A DNA stretch of 64,000 nt from Kitasatospora phosalacinea (GCF_000717185.1 NZ_JNYE01000028.1:3825-67824), one strand, 5' to 3'. Counted from the stretch's first letter, positions 48,441 through 57,202 are shown. Program-made: numbers and translations. Notes: generated by a model not told the origin, from the sequence alone.

Positions 48441-48831
48441 TCTTCTGCCACCCGATTGCAACCTCGAAACAGAAAAGCCGCAGGTCAGAGCGCATATGCG
48501 AGGTGCGGGGAGGTCGCGGGATGTGGTTTCATGGGTAGCGGTGGGGGCGCCTCGCGGGCTCCGCTTCCAACTTGCTTTCGCGGGTCGAACGTTGCACGCA
48601 CGGTTGGACGTCGGAGATGCCCGAGTGGAATCCGGCCAAGGCTTCGAGGACGAGGGGGCGTCATACGACGCGGTGCCGTCGACCGTCCGATACGGCCGTG
48701 CACCTGCCGATCCGCGGTTGTTGGCACTGGCTGGCCAAACACCTTCGCGCGGAAGTGTCTTGACCTGCCACCCGGCCGATGAACAGTACGACCGCACCGC
48801 GAACCAACCGTCCGCGTCCCAAGGAGAACCG
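48441..48831. other. Noncoding stretch between the fragment and the 48832 gene
   Basis: About 390 bases with only incidental open frames. Composition is more AT-rich than average and no repeat or hairpin stands out. It probably contains the promoter of the 48832 gene and decayed coding sequence. Confidence 0.4.
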
Positions 48832-49194
48832 ATGACCATCACAATCACGCAGGCCGACCTGGACGCTGTTCTCGACGCCAACCCGCTTCTGAACGCCAAC
48901 GGCTATGGCAAGCCCAACGGCTACAGCTACGACACCGCAGCCGGGCGCGAGCAACTGCGAGGCCTGCTCGAAGAGGTTCAGCACTGCGTCAAGTACCTGC
49001 ACTCCCAGGCGTGGCAGAGCCGCCTGTCGTCCCGCTCCCTGAACAGCTACAACCTGAAGCATCTCGCCGAGAACTGGGGTGACTTCGGCTATGTGTGCAA
49101 CGGCGCGATGATTGCCGCGGCTCTCATCGTCGGCATCCGGATCCGCCTGGACTCCTTGAATCCCACGATTGGCATCGCGAGCAAGAATCGCTGA
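48832..49194 (+). CDS. Hypothetical protein, 120 aa
   Basis: ATG 48832 has AAGGAG seven bases upstream, so this start is preferred over the much longer upstream frame. Sequence starts MTITITQADLDAVLDANPLL, with an NGYGKPNGYSYDT loop and a final hydrophobic segment (NGAMIAAALIVGIRI). It may be peripheral to the membrane. Unknown family. Confidence 0.75.
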   Translation: MTITITQADLDAVLDANPLLNANGYGKPNGYSYDTAAGREQLRGLLEEVQHCVKYLHSQAWQSRLSSRSLNSYNLKHLAENWGDFGYVCNGAMIAAALIVGIRIRLDSLNPTIGIASKNR

Positions 49195-49994
49195 CCCGAA
49201 CGATCTTCGACCCCCGCTGCTGGTGAGATGACGGGGGTGTGCGCGCTCTGTCCCCGCCGCGCCCGCTGCCGCCCTTGAGCCGCGACCCCGTTACCCCGGA
49301 TCGACCCGCGCCGTCGGTCTGGGTCCAGAGCAGTCCACCGGCCAGCACGCCCACGGCCCGGGTGCCGGGCTGCTGCTCGGCCACGATCGCGTTGAAGGCC
49401 TCAGCGCTGGGCACCGCCCCGATCTCTTCCTGCTGCGTCTGTCTGGGCAGCAGGGGTCGGCCGGCCCTCCGCCGGGCAGGTGCTGGCGCAGGAGATGGAT
49501 AGCGCGGGCGTGGTATGCAGGCCCCGGTGGTGAAGGACGGCCCCCGATATCTCGACCGTCCTTCACCACCTTCTACCTGCCGCGCGCGGTCCTGCGAATC
49601 TTGATCCTCCCCAGATCAGACCGTGCGCGAGCCGCCTGACGGCGGCACCGTCCTTCCTGCCTGGAGGCGTTCAGGACGGTTTTTGCAGTGGGAACCGGCG
49701 TGGGTAACTTTGGCCGAGTCGCGCGCCGCTTCCCTGTTTCTCCCTCACCGCGTCCCTCCGTTCCGAGCGAGGGTCGCGACACCCTTCAAGACGGGGCAGG
49801 CATTAAGAGGCGTTAAGACCCGGGCGTGTGGAAAACGTCACGTTCCGCTTGCGCTGGCGAAGGCCAAACTGCCTGCACAAGAAGGTAGATGATGGTTCAT
49901 CAGCTCCTGGCGACGGATGGGGTTCTTGGCCGAGTCGCGAAGTCGCCAGGAGCCCATCCTGTCCCTCGCCGTACCGCACATGGAGGAGCTGGCC
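49195..49994. other. Gene-poor stretch with hairpins and a decayed coding relic
   Basis: Two structures stand out. A 15-bp perfect stem GGTGGTGAAGGACGG (49526-49540) pairs with 49556-49570. A rho-independent-like terminator, ACCGTCCT (49647-49654) with AGGACGGT (49673-49680), is followed by TTTTT. On the minus strand about 49280-49440 translates as a protein-like PSAEAFNAIVAEQQPGTRAV without a good start, probably a gene remnant. Confidence 0.5.
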
Positions 49995-50267
49995 ATGAGC
50001 CACTTCTTGCTGCACTTCCTTCTGCTCGGCCTGCCCGGGCTGGTAGTCGCCGCCGCCCTGGGCGTCATGGTCCGTCGTACCGTCAAGCGCCGTGGGCGCC
50101 TGGTTGTGCGCGCCGACCTCGTCATCGTCGGCACCGTCGTGATCGCCGTCGTCGCGATCCTCGGCTACGGCCTCCACTGGGGCCCGGACGGCATCGCCGC
50201 CGTGGTCGCCGGTGCCGCCGTCTGGCTGGCCCCGTTCGTCGTCCGCGACTCCCGCGACGGAGCCTGA
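49995..50267 (+). CDS. Small membrane protein, 90 aa
   Basis: ATG 49995, with GGAGGAG upstream. Segments FLLHFLLLGLPGLVVAAALG and VIVGTVVIAVVAILGYGL should cross the membrane, and a third (GIAAVVAGAAVWLAPFVV) may too. Charged RRTVKRRGR lies between. It ends one base before the sigma factor start, so it may be an anti-sigma-like partner; this is inferred from position. Confidence 0.75.
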   Translation: MSHFLLHFLLLGLPGLVVAAALGVMVRRTVKRRGRLVVRADLVIVGTVVIAVVAILGYGLHWGPDGIAAVVAGAAVWLAPFVVRDSRDGA

Positions 50268-50268
50268 G

Positions 50269-51333
50269 ATGGTGACCGACGCGAACGGTATCGCCGCCCG
50301 CCGTGCCGGGGCCACCCTCGGCACGGCGGTGCCCGCCGCCCTCCGGCCCCCTACCGAGCCGGGCAGCCGCCAGCTCCGGCTCCACACCGGCACCGAGTAC
50401 AGCGCAGATGCCGAGTCGAATCCCGCCGCCGGGTCCGTCGTCACCAGCACGCTGGTGACGGGCCAGCCAACCGGCTTCACCGTCACCGAGGAATTCGCCC
50501 GGGAGGCTATGGTGGCCGGCGTCCGCGCCGCCGCGGCCAAGACCGGCGACCGGAACCTGGCCCAGGACCTCACGCAGAACGCGCTCATGCGGATGCTGCA
50601 CAGGAGCGAGCGGCTCGGCTTCATCACCTCGCCCATGGCCTACTTCCACAAGGTGCTCAGCACCGAGATCGCCGACCACTACCGCACCCGCGAATTGGAA
50701 CGGCCGATCGGCGACTTCCAGAGCCTGGAGCTGCTGCTCCCCTCGGTCGGCGACGGCGCCGAGGAGCTTGTCGCCGGGGATCGCATCGAGGAGGTGCTGG
50801 AGATGATCGCCCGCATCAGTGGCGAGAACGCCATGGAGCTGGTCAAGATGAGGTTCGTTGACGACCTGACGTTCCATCAAATTGCTGAGAAGCTCGGCTA
50901 CACCGCTGTTACGGTCGCCGCGAGGCTGCGAAGGATCAGGGGCCAGTTGAGCCTCCGCGAGCAGTGGGTCTCGGACCTGGCGCCCGTCGACCGCCAGCGC
51001 CCGGCGGCCGATATCCGGGTCCGGGCGGGCACGCCCTCACGCACGTCTGTTCCCCTGACCGACCCGGCCGCCGAGCAGATCCGCCTCTACGACGAGCGGC
51101 AGCGCGAGTTGCTCGACCGGCAGATAGCGAAGCTATCCGGCCGACAGCGCGCCGTTATCGACCTCGCCCGCATCGGGACCACGCCCGCCCAGTGCGCCGC
51201 GCAGCTCGGCATCACCCCGAACAACGCCCGGGTCACCCTGTACACGGCGCGCAAGCTCCTGCGCGAACGCATGAACATTCCCGCCGACAGGCTCGACCAC
51301 CTCCTGCGGCGCCCGCTGAAGAACGCCGCCTGA
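50269..51333 (+). CDS. Sigma-70-family protein with two region-4-like HTHs, 354 aa
   Basis: ATG 50269 (a GTG one codon later is possible). A region-2-like part (DLTQNALMRMLHRSERLGF) is followed by a first region-4-like HTH (MRFVDDLTFHQIAEKLGYTA, about residues 200-240) and, after a linker, a second (LSGRQRAVIDLARIGTTPAQ ... AAQLGITPNNARVTLY). Region-2 conservation is weak, so it may be an ECF-like sigma factor or a sigma-derived regulator. Tandem region-4 domains are unusual. Confidence 0.8.
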   Translation: MVTDANGIAARRAGATLGTAVPAALRPPTEPGSRQLRLHTGTEYSADAESNPAAGSVVTSTLVTGQPTGFTVTEEFAREAMVAGVRAAAAKTGDRNLAQDLTQNALMRMLHRSERLGFITSPMAYFHKVLSTEIADHYRTRELERPIGDFQSLELLLPSVGDGAEELVAGDRIEEVLEMIARISGENAMELVKMRFVDDLTFHQIAEKLGYTAVTVAARLRRIRGQLSLREQWVSDLAPVDRQRPAADIRVRAGTPSRTSVPLTDPAAEQIRLYDERQRELLDRQIAKLSGRQRAVIDLARIGTTPAQCAAQLGITPNNARVTLYTARKLLRERMNIPADRLDHLLRRPLKNAA

Positions 51334-51346
51334 CCACGCCGCCCAA

Positions 51347-51378
51347 GAGGCCGCCACCGAGTCACCGGTGGCGGCCTC
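51347..51378 (+). terminator. Hairpin terminator after the sigma-like gene
   Basis: GAGGCCGCCACCG (51347-51359) pairs with CGGTGGCGGCCTC (51366-51378), loop AGTCAC, 14 bases after the stop. A related stem recurs at 60810-60839. Confidence 0.8.
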
Positions 51379-51394
51379 CCTCGTCTTCGATGCT

Positions 51395-51504
51395 CGTTGC
51401 CGTTGCGCCGGCGCTGCTGGCACTGCTGGCGCCGATGACGGACGTCACCTTCCGGTGGCGCTGATCGCCTGCGGGCTGTCGGTCGGCGGTGCCACGCTGG
51501 CCCG
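51395..51504 (+). pseudogene. Second NUDIX 3'-end fragment
   Basis: Short remnant: LLALLAPMTDVTFRWR with its stop at 51462-51464 matches the NUDIX C-terminus. The next 40 bases match the 48365 region and lead into the 51505 gene. It shows the NUDIX end was duplicated together with the downstream gene start. Confidence 0.75.
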
Positions 51505-51780
51505 ATGGACGAGCACAACAAGCAACTGCGCGGCCGCCGGGTCTACGGCGCAGAACCCGGCGAGGATCCCGGTCCCGAGCCGGGACACGAGTACCGCGAG
51601 CTGGTGGGCGGACCCCTGGACGGCCAACTGGTCGACGTCACCGGCTGGGACGCCGACATGCTGGAGTGCGGGGCCGCGCTGATCGCACCGCTGGGCCACT
51701 ACGGCGCCGGAGGCCGCGCCCACTACGAGCCGCGCCCCGACGACCCGCACCTGTGGGACTGGGAAGGCGACACCGCGTAG
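51505..51780 (+). CDS. Hypothetical protein, 91 aa
   Basis: ATG 51505. Acidic, Gly/Asp/Pro-rich (ELVGGPLDGQLVDVTGWDAD, then HYEPRPDDPHLWDWEGD). The start region is present as a broken copy near 48420. I recognise the GGPLDGQ pattern as common in actinobacterial small proteins but cannot assign a role. Confidence 0.75.
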   Translation: MDEHNKQLRGRRVYGAEPGEDPGPEPGHEYRELVGGPLDGQLVDVTGWDADMLECGAALIAPLGHYGAGGRAHYEPRPDDPHLWDWEGDTA

Positions 51781-51950
51781 CCCGGCCCGTCGGCCGCGCC
51801 GACCGCTCCGTGTCCCGTCCTGCCCCCAGCTCGTTGAACCGGCGGCACCGTCTCCGGGACCGGAGACGAGGAGTGCCGCAGTGCTGCTCCTGTCGCCGCT
51901 TGGGCGACAGAGGGCCGGGAGCCGCCAGTAGGCGGCGCGGGAGGAAGAGC

Positions 51951-52679
51951 ATGCCCGACAAGAGCGAGAGCACCGCCGACGCGGAGACCGGGCGGGGGCG
52001 GTCGCCGGTCCGGGAGGCGGCCGCGGCGCTGGTGTCCGCGCACCGGCTGCTGGGCCGCGAGTTCGGCGCCCTGGCCGACGAGGAGCAGCGGACCGCGACC
52101 TCGTCGAAGGACCGGGCGGCGACACTGCGCCGCAAGAAGCACCTGCTGCGGGATGTCTCCCGCCACCTGGCCGGCGCGGTCAGCGGGGCCGCGGTGCTCG
52201 TGGGCCTGCAAGAGCTCGGTGCCGACGGCCAGTATCCCGAGGACGCGGACGGCAAGCCGCGCACCGAGCTGACCAACCTGGAGGCCCAGGACAGCGACGC
52301 CTACAGCTGGCCGATGGAGAGCCTGGCCAAGGCCATCGACGCGCTGCGCCAGGTCTACGTCCCCACCGTCAAGAACCCCGACCTCGCCCACCCCGAGGAC
52401 CGGCAGGCCATGGCCGAGGTGGTCGCCCACCTGCGCACCGCGCACGACGTGCTGACCGCCGTGATGGACGAGGACGAGGACGAGACCGCCTGCCTCAACG
52501 GCATGCTGGCCGAGCTGGAGTCCACCTGCGCCCCACTGCCCGTCCCGCAGGTGGACCTGGTGGACCTGAGCGACGAGGACGTCATCGCCCGCGTCCTGGC
52601 CGACCCGCGCCTGGCCGCCCGGACCGGCCGGGCACTGCGCCAGCAGCGGCAGACACCGGTGGGCGGCGCGGCAAGCTGA
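51951..52679 (+). CDS. Hypothetical protein, 242 aa
   Basis: ATG 51951 is preceded by GGGAGGAAGAGC. Charged, largely helical (EAAAALVSAHRLLGREFGAL, DRAATLRRKKHLLRDVSRHL) with an acidic C-terminal third (VMDEDEDETACLNGMLAELE). Soluble. No recognised domain. Confidence 0.75.
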   Translation: MPDKSESTADAETGRGRSPVREAAAALVSAHRLLGREFGALADEEQRTATSSKDRAATLRRKKHLLRDVSRHLAGAVSGAAVLVGLQELGADGQYPEDADGKPRTELTNLEAQDSDAYSWPMESLAKAIDALRQVYVPTVKNPDLAHPEDRQAMAEVVAHLRTAHDVLTAVMDEDEDETACLNGMLAELESTCAPLPVPQVDLVDLSDEDVIARVLADPRLAARTGRALRQQRQTPVGGAAS

Positions 52680-52700
52680 CCAGCAGCCAAGGCCGAAGCG

Positions 52701-52766
52701 GTGCGCGCCGCAGGCAACGGGGAGCGGCGCACACCACCCCGGTCCTCTCCCAGCCGCCCGGCCCGC
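52701..52766 (+). repeat. 66-bp dispersed repeat, copy A
   Basis: Starts GTGCGCGCCGCAGGCAA, contains GCGGCGC[GA]CAC as an inverted partner and ends CCGCCCGGCCCGC. It matches 54928-54993 over its full length at roughly 85% and, more weakly, 55599-55661. Each copy can fold into a stem-loop. It could be a small transposable or REP-like element or a shared terminator. Confidence 0.7.
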
Positions 52767-52775
52767 GGCCGCCGC

Positions 52776-52823
52776 TCCGGTGCTGTTGGCCGCGATGACG
52801 GACGCCACCTTCCGGTGGTGCTG
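52776..52823 (+). pseudogene. Third NUDIX 3'-end fragment
   Basis: GCTGTTGGCCGCGATGACGG and following bases give LLAAMTDATFRWC, matching the last residues of the NUDIX protein, then stop. It follows directly on the dispersed repeat at 52701. Very short; homology is judged from both DNA and protein. Confidence 0.65.
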
Positions 52824-52991
52824 AGCACCCGCGCCCCAACGGCCCGCGCCGGTCGGCTGGGAGGGCGGTTCGGCATAGCGGGGCTACCTGGCCTGCAGCC
52901 GGATCCGCGGATTGCGTCCGAGGTGCTGACAGGATCCCGGATCAGGGCTACGGTCGCGTGCACACGATCCGCCAGTACAGGAGGAGGACCC

Positions 52992-53057
52992 GTGGCAGGA
53001 GACGACAGCACCTGGGGCGGGGCAGCCCCTGCAGGCGACACCTACTGGGGCAACTGA
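52992..53057 (+). CDS. 21-aa peptide with repeated Trp-Gly motif
   Basis: GTG 52992 has an excellent AGGAGGAGGA ribosome binding site. The peptide VAGDDSTWGGAAPAGDTYWG(N) repeats D-x-x-W-G. It is too short for a domain and could be a signalling or modified peptide; no modifying enzyme is visible nearby. The strong ribosome binding site is the main support. Confidence 0.5.
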   Translation: MAGDDSTWGGAAPAGDTYWGN

Positions 53058-53198
53058 CCGTGCCCGCCGATATCCACCGGGGCGGCCTCCGACCCGACGC
53101 CGGTCGCAACTGACCACCCACTGCCGGCTCCGCCGCGACGGGACTCCCACACAGCCCGCCGCTGCGGAGCGGCCAGCCGAGCAGCAGTCGGCCGCGCC

Positions 53199-53238
53199 GC
53201 CCGGGCGCAGCACCACCCCCACGGTGCTGCGCCCGGGC
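53199..53238. terminator. 16-bp perfect hairpin terminator
   Basis: GCCCGGGCGCAGCACC (53199-53214) pairs with 53223-53238, loop ACCCCCAC. A second stem GGCCCCGGCA/TGCCGGGGCC follows at 53299-53322. They lie between the plus-strand peptide gene and the minus-strand 53326 gene, so they serve both directions. Confidence 0.8.
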
Positions 53239-53325
53239 GTGAGCAGGCCGTGCTGGCGGCCACACGTCCGGCCGGGCCCGGGCCGGGCCCGTCGGTGCGG
53301 CCCCGGCAGCCGTGCCGGGGCCGGT

Positions 53326-53667
53326 TCAAGGCCGGTCGGGACCGCGGTCCTGCCCCGGGGGCAGGACTCCGTCGAAGAGCCGCTCGAGGAGGTCGTCGCG
53401 TCCCTGTTCCTCCTTCAGCCGGGCGTAGCTGCCCAGAGCCACGGTGAGCGGCGCCAGCAGCGAGCGGTCGGTGACTGCGTCGGCGAACGGAGTCCCGGAG
53501 GGGAAGAGCCGCTCGGCGTCCGGGTCCTGCAAGCGCAGCCGGGCGAGGTTGGCGTCCTGGACGACAGCGGCCCGGTGGTCGGCCAGCAGCTGCTGCGCCT
53601 GGGCGACCAGCAGCTCGGCCTCCCAGGAGAGCCTGCGGGAGGCGGGCGGGTCGGGCGGTTCGGACAC
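53326..53667 (-). CDS. Hypothetical protein, 113 aa
   Basis: GTG 53667 is chosen as the start of the soluble part. Helical protein (LSWEAELLVAQAQQLLADHR, LLAPLTVALGSYARLKEEQG, LLERLFDGVLPPGQD). Unknown function. Confidence 0.7.
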   Translation of the reverse strand: MSEPPDPPASRRLSWEAELLVAQAQQLLADHRAAVVQDANLARLRLQDPDAERLFPSGTPFADAVTDRSLLAPLTVALGSYARLKEEQGRDDLLERLFDGVLPPGQDRGPDRP

Positions 53668-54140
53668 GGCAGCGCCTTTCCGACGGTCGGCTCCCTGCAC
53701 ACGTCCATTGCAGCAGCGCCGTCCCCGGCCCGCATGCGGCGGCAGCTACCAGGGATCGCCGGAGGGCCTACGGCCGGGCGGTCGGGGGGAAGCACGCGCA
53801 GCCGTCGAGGCCGAGGGGCCGGAAGCGGCCCCGGTCGGGGTGGTGGCGGCTCGGGGCCGCGCGCCGGTGGGGCAGCCGAGGGCGAGGCGGCCGGCCCCCT
53901 CCTGGTCGCGGGCGCCGGTGGTGGCGCCGGTTTCTGCGGCTGGCGGGAGTTGTCGCGGGCAAGGTCGTGGCGGCCGTGCTGTGGAAGGCGATCACCGGCG
54001 AGGACGGCGACGACGCCCTCTGACGGGCGGCCGGACACACGGCTGACGCCCGTGCCGCGGTGCCCGCCGTCCCGGGCCGCAGTCGTACCGGCAGAGCGCG
54101 GCAGGGTGCGGGAGCTGGAGGGCCTGCCGATCCTGGATTC
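53668..54140. other. Noncoding stretch with a possible decayed gene
   Basis: About 470 bases without a defensible gene. One frame ending at 54023 translates as a membrane-like LRLAGVVAGKVVAAVLWKAI then GEDGDDAL, but it has no start codon. Gly/Arg-rich sequence upstream in a different frame suggests a frameshifted relic. Confidence 0.4.
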
Positions 54141-54596
54141 ATGATCGAAGCCAAGGGAAACACGGGCCAGGTCACGTTCGACGGCGAGTACGTCACCATC
54201 ACCCGCAAGGGGTTCCGGGCGCGGATGACGGTCGGCAAGGGCGAGAAGAGGATCCACGTCTCGCAGATCACGGCCGTCCAGTGGAAGCCGCCCGGCATGC
54301 TGGTGAGCGGCTTCATCCAGTTCACCGTGCCGGGCGGCATCGAGCGCCGGTCCGGGTTCGGCAGCCAGACGGGCAGCGCGGCCGAGGACGAGAACAGCGT
54401 GCTCTTCCTGAAGAACCAGGCCCCCGCGTTCGAGGAGCTCCGGGAAGCCGTCGACGAAGCGATCGCCCGCCAGCACCGCCCGGCGTCCTCGGACTCACTG
54501 GCCGACGAACTCGCCAAACTCCAGCACCTCGCAGACGCCGGGGCGCTGTCCGCCCAGGAGTACGACGCCGCCAAGGCCCGGATCCTGGGCACCTAG
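54141..54596 (+). CDS. DUF4429 protein with SHOCT domain, 151 aa
   Basis: ATG 54141. Residues 1-100 follow the DUF4429 pattern (GQVTFDGEYVTITRKGF, HVSQITAVQWKPPG, GFIQFTVPGG, NSVLFLKNQ). The last 30 (LADELAKLQHLADAGALSAQ ... YDAAKARIL) are a SHOCT helix pair, which binds partners or membranes. The same two-domain layout is common in actinobacteria; its biochemical role is unknown. Confidence 0.88.
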   Translation: MIEAKGNTGQVTFDGEYVTITRKGFRARMTVGKGEKRIHVSQITAVQWKPPGMLVSGFIQFTVPGGIERRSGFGSQTGSAAEDENSVLFLKNQAPAFEELREAVDEAIARQHRPASSDSLADELAKLQHLADAGALSAQEYDAAKARILGT

Positions 54597-54714
54597 GAGA
54601 CCGGACCAGCCCCGGTCCCGCCGCGCCCGGATGGTGGGACCGGGGAGGACGGCAGGCCGCAAACGACCGGGCCGGACGGGGGTAGTTCGCCGACGGTAGG
54701 TCACACTGGTCCCC

Positions 54715-54891
54715 ATGAGCCCCGACCGCCGCCCCCTGGGGCTGGCCTTCTCCGAGCCCGCCGTCGACCAGGCCCTCCCGGCCGGCGAGCGACCCATCCC
54801 GCTGCCCGCCGAACGCTCGCCGTTCCTGGAGCCGGACACCGACACCACCGCCCCGCCCACGGCTCGGCGCACACCCGCCCAGCGGGCCTGA
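54715..54891 (+). CDS. Small Pro/Ala-rich protein, 58 aa
   Basis: ATG 54715. Sequence MSPDRRPLGLAFSEPAVDQA, then a Pro/Glu/Thr-rich tail. The ribosome binding site (GGTAGG) is weak and distant. Codon use is good, so it may be translated, but the low complexity limits confidence. Confidence 0.4.
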   Translation: MSPDRRPLGLAFSEPAVDQALPAGERPIPLPAERSPFLEPDTDTTAPPTARRTPAQRA

Positions 54892-54927
54892 ACCCTGCTC
54901 CTACCGCCCCCGGGGCAGCAGAAGCTG

Positions 54928-54993
54928 GTGCGCGCCGCAGGCAATGGGTGGCGGCGCGCACCAACCTGATCCTCTCCCATCCGCCCGGCCCGC
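54928..54993 (+). repeat. 66-bp dispersed repeat, copy B
   Basis: Matches copy A at 52701-52766 along its length, with the same GTGCGCGCCGCAGGCAA start and CCGCCCGGCCCGC end. A diverged third copy is at 55599-55661. Confidence 0.7.
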
Positions 54994-55100
54994 TTCGACG
55001 GGCCCCGGCGAGTTGGTCGCCGAGGGCCGCTCCGGTGAACCCGTCCCGGACACGGACCCCGACCGCCGCGCCACGGCTGGCCCGCGGATACCCTCCCGAA

Positions 55101-55568
55101 GTGACCCCCGCTGAACTGCAGAACACCCTCATCAGCCTGCTGCCCACGGCCGTGCCCGGCATCGAGAGCGCCGAGCCCTGGCCCGCCCGCCCGTACGGCC
55201 TGGCGGTCACCGCGAAGGACGCCGGCACCGTGTTCTGGATGCTCACCGGCGCCTCCAACACAGCCCCGGCCGCCGCCGACGGCGAGCAACTGGCCGAGCA
55301 GCCTGCGCCCGATCTGCCCGGCGGTGGGAAGGCCCAGGTCGCCGAGATCGAGCAGGCCCTGCTGACCGCGCTGGCCGCCAGCCCGGACAAGGACACCGTC
55401 GTCCGCGCCGAGCGCTACAGCACCCGCGAGACCCCGCCCGGCTTCCGGTACGGCGTCACCGTCGACTGCCGCGACGGATGGCGACTGTTCGCCACGTGCG
55501 TAGGCACCGCCCGCAGGAACGAGCGCCTCGCCGACCACCGGCACTACAAGCCCGACGAGACGGTGTAG
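55101..55568 (+). CDS. Hypothetical protein, 155 aa
   Basis: GTG 55101 is taken as start; the upstream frame is low-complexity. Mixed alpha/beta (LQNTLISLLPTAVPGIESAE, GLAVTAKDAGTVFWMLTG, FRYGVTVDCRDGWRLFATC). Unknown family. Confidence 0.7.
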   Translation: MTPAELQNTLISLLPTAVPGIESAEPWPARPYGLAVTAKDAGTVFWMLTGASNTAPAAADGEQLAEQPAPDLPGGGKAQVAEIEQALLTALAASPDKDTVVRAERYSTRETPPGFRYGVTVDCRDGWRLFATCVGTARRNERLADHRHYKPDETV

Positions 55569-55660
55569 ACCGGGGCCAGCCAAACGGACCGGAGAAGGCG
55601 TGCGCCGCAAGCAGCGGGGCCGTGCGCGCCGCAGCGATCCCCTCCCGGCCGCCCGGCCGG

Positions 55661-56266
55661 CTACATCGTGGGGACGGGAAGTTCGACGACGACGATCCAG
55701 GGCCGGTGCTCCCCGTACTCGCACACCGCGTGCAGCCGCAACGGCAGGTCCTTGTTGCGCTCCCGCCAGTCCGGGAGCTGGTACCAGGACGGGGCCGCGG
55801 TGGCGTCGATGGCGCGGACGACCGGCTCCCCGCGTTCGACCTTCTCCAGGACGCTCTCGCGCCCGGGGGCCCGGACGCCGTCGACGACGGGCTGCAGGCG
55901 CACCGGGCCCCAGATCACGGCCGCGGCCTCGGCCGGGTCGATGCCGGGCGTGCGGGGAATGTGGTCGACACCGGCCTCGTCGCGGACGGTCAAGGTGATG
56001 CGGTCGAGCCGGTCCAGGCCGGCCGGTCCGGTCAGCTCGACCTCCAGCCGCCAGTGATCGGCACCCTTGGGGACGAGGCGGAAGTCCAACTCGGGGGTGA
56101 GCTCGCGGTGCCAGCGGTCCCGCTCGATCCGGGCGACCTCCTCGGCGGTACGCGCGGAAGCCTGGGCCGCCCACTTGGCCTGCAAGGTCGCCCACACCGA
56201 CAGGCCCAGCGCGGCCACCGTGGCGAGGGCGGCGACACCCGCCCAGAACGTCTCGTCGATCTCCAT
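55661..56266 (-). CDS. Membrane-anchored hypothetical protein, 201 aa
   Basis: ATG 56266. One N-terminal membrane segment (FWAGVAALATVAALGLSVWA, residues 7-26) and a basic/coiled stretch, then a soluble beta-rich domain (LEVELTGPAGLDRLDRITLT ... IVVVELPVP). It should be anchored in the inner membrane. Unknown function. Confidence 0.75.
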   Translation of the reverse strand: MEIDETFWAGVAALATVAALGLSVWATLQAKWAAQASARTAEEVARIERDRWHRELTPELDFRLVPKGADHWRLEVELTGPAGLDRLDRITLTVRDEAGVDHIPRTPGIDPAEAAAVIWGPVRLQPVVDGVRAPGRESVLEKVERGEPVVRAIDATAAPSWYQLPDWRERNKDLPLRLHAVCEYGEHRPWIVVVELPVPTM

Positions 56267-56361
56267 GCCGGAAGGTACCAGCCACCGCCGACGCCGCGGC
56301 AGGTCCCGGCCAGGCCGGAAACCGGGGGCGAGTACGGAGGCGGCTGTGCCAGCATCCCCGC

Positions 56362-57189
56362 ATGAGACTCAAGACCGGCACGACGTTCGACGCCGCCCAG
56401 GACATCCTGGAGCAGGAACTCACCCGCTGGCGCAGCGTGCTGGACTGGAACCAGGGCCGCGGTGACCACATGATGCGCTGGAGGCGCTACAACGAGCTGG
56501 TCAACGACTCGCCGACCCGCCTCGGCGTCCTCACCGAGCCGGACCTGGCCCTCGGCATCTACACCCGCACCGGCCTGTACGAACTCCTCATCCGCTCCGG
56601 CGGCGACCCAGCCTTCACGGGCATGCTCCACCTGGAGGTCGAGCGGCAGGTCGAGGCGATGCAGGACGCCCTGACCCGGCTCGAAGCCCTGCGCACCTAC
56701 ATCGAGCACCCCGGCCTGCCCGTCCTCTACGACACCAACATGCTCAACCACTGGGCACAGCCCAGCGACGTGCCCTGGCGCAAGGTCCTCAAGGACCAGG
56801 GCGTAGAGGTGAATCTGGTGCGCCTGGTGGTCCCGCTGCGGGTGATCGACGAACTCGACAGGCAGAAGGACGGCGGCGGCGACCTCGGCAGGAAGGCCGG
56901 CACCGCGATCCGCTTCCTCGAACGCACCCTCGGCACCGTCGTCCCCGGTACCCCCGTCTCCCTCCGTCCCGACGAAGCCACCCTCGAAGTGTGGCCCGGC
57001 GACGACTACCGCGGTCTCGACACCGACCTCGCCATCCTGCGCTGCGCCGCCGACTTCGCCGCCCTCCGCCCCGACGGCGACGTCTACGTCCTGACCAACG
57101 ACACCGGCATGCACCTGCGCGCCCGCCAGCAGAACCTCGCCACGTTGCGCCTGCCCGACGAGTACAAGAAGGGCGCCACCAGCGGCTGA
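56362..57189 (+). CDS. PIN-like domain protein, 275 aa
   Basis: ATG 56362. The N-terminal half is helical. From about residue 120 the PIN core appears: VLYDTNMLNHW (first Asp), VVPLRVIDELDRQK (Glu), DTDLAILRCAADFAAL (Asp) and DVYVLTNDTGMHLRA (Asp). This order and the long helical lead resemble larger PIN RNases outside the VapC group. It converts RNA cleavage into regulation or defence in known relatives. Confidence 0.8.
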   Translation: MRLKTGTTFDAAQDILEQELTRWRSVLDWNQGRGDHMMRWRRYNELVNDSPTRLGVLTEPDLALGIYTRTGLYELLIRSGGDPAFTGMLHLEVERQVEAMQDALTRLEALRTYIEHPGLPVLYDTNMLNHWAQPSDVPWRKVLKDQGVEVNLVRLVVPLRVIDELDRQKDGGGDLGRKAGTAIRFLERTLGTVVPGTPVSLRPDEATLEVWPGDDYRGLDTDLAILRCAADFAALRPDGDVYVLTNDTGMHLRARQQNLATLRLPDEYKKGATSG

Positions 57190-57202
57190 TCCGGCTGGGT
57201 GG

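Noticed and set aside
49262..49502. Overlapping short frames on both strands
   Set aside because: No ribosome binding site or domain; only a possible remnant on the minus strand.
52701..52766. Repeat considered as an integron attC-type site
   Set aside because: No integrase gene or cassette array, and the core sites expected of attC are not evident.
53734..54023. Possible Gly/Arg-rich gene ending in a membrane-like tail
   Set aside because: The two protein-like parts are in different frames and the second has no start codon; at most a decayed gene.
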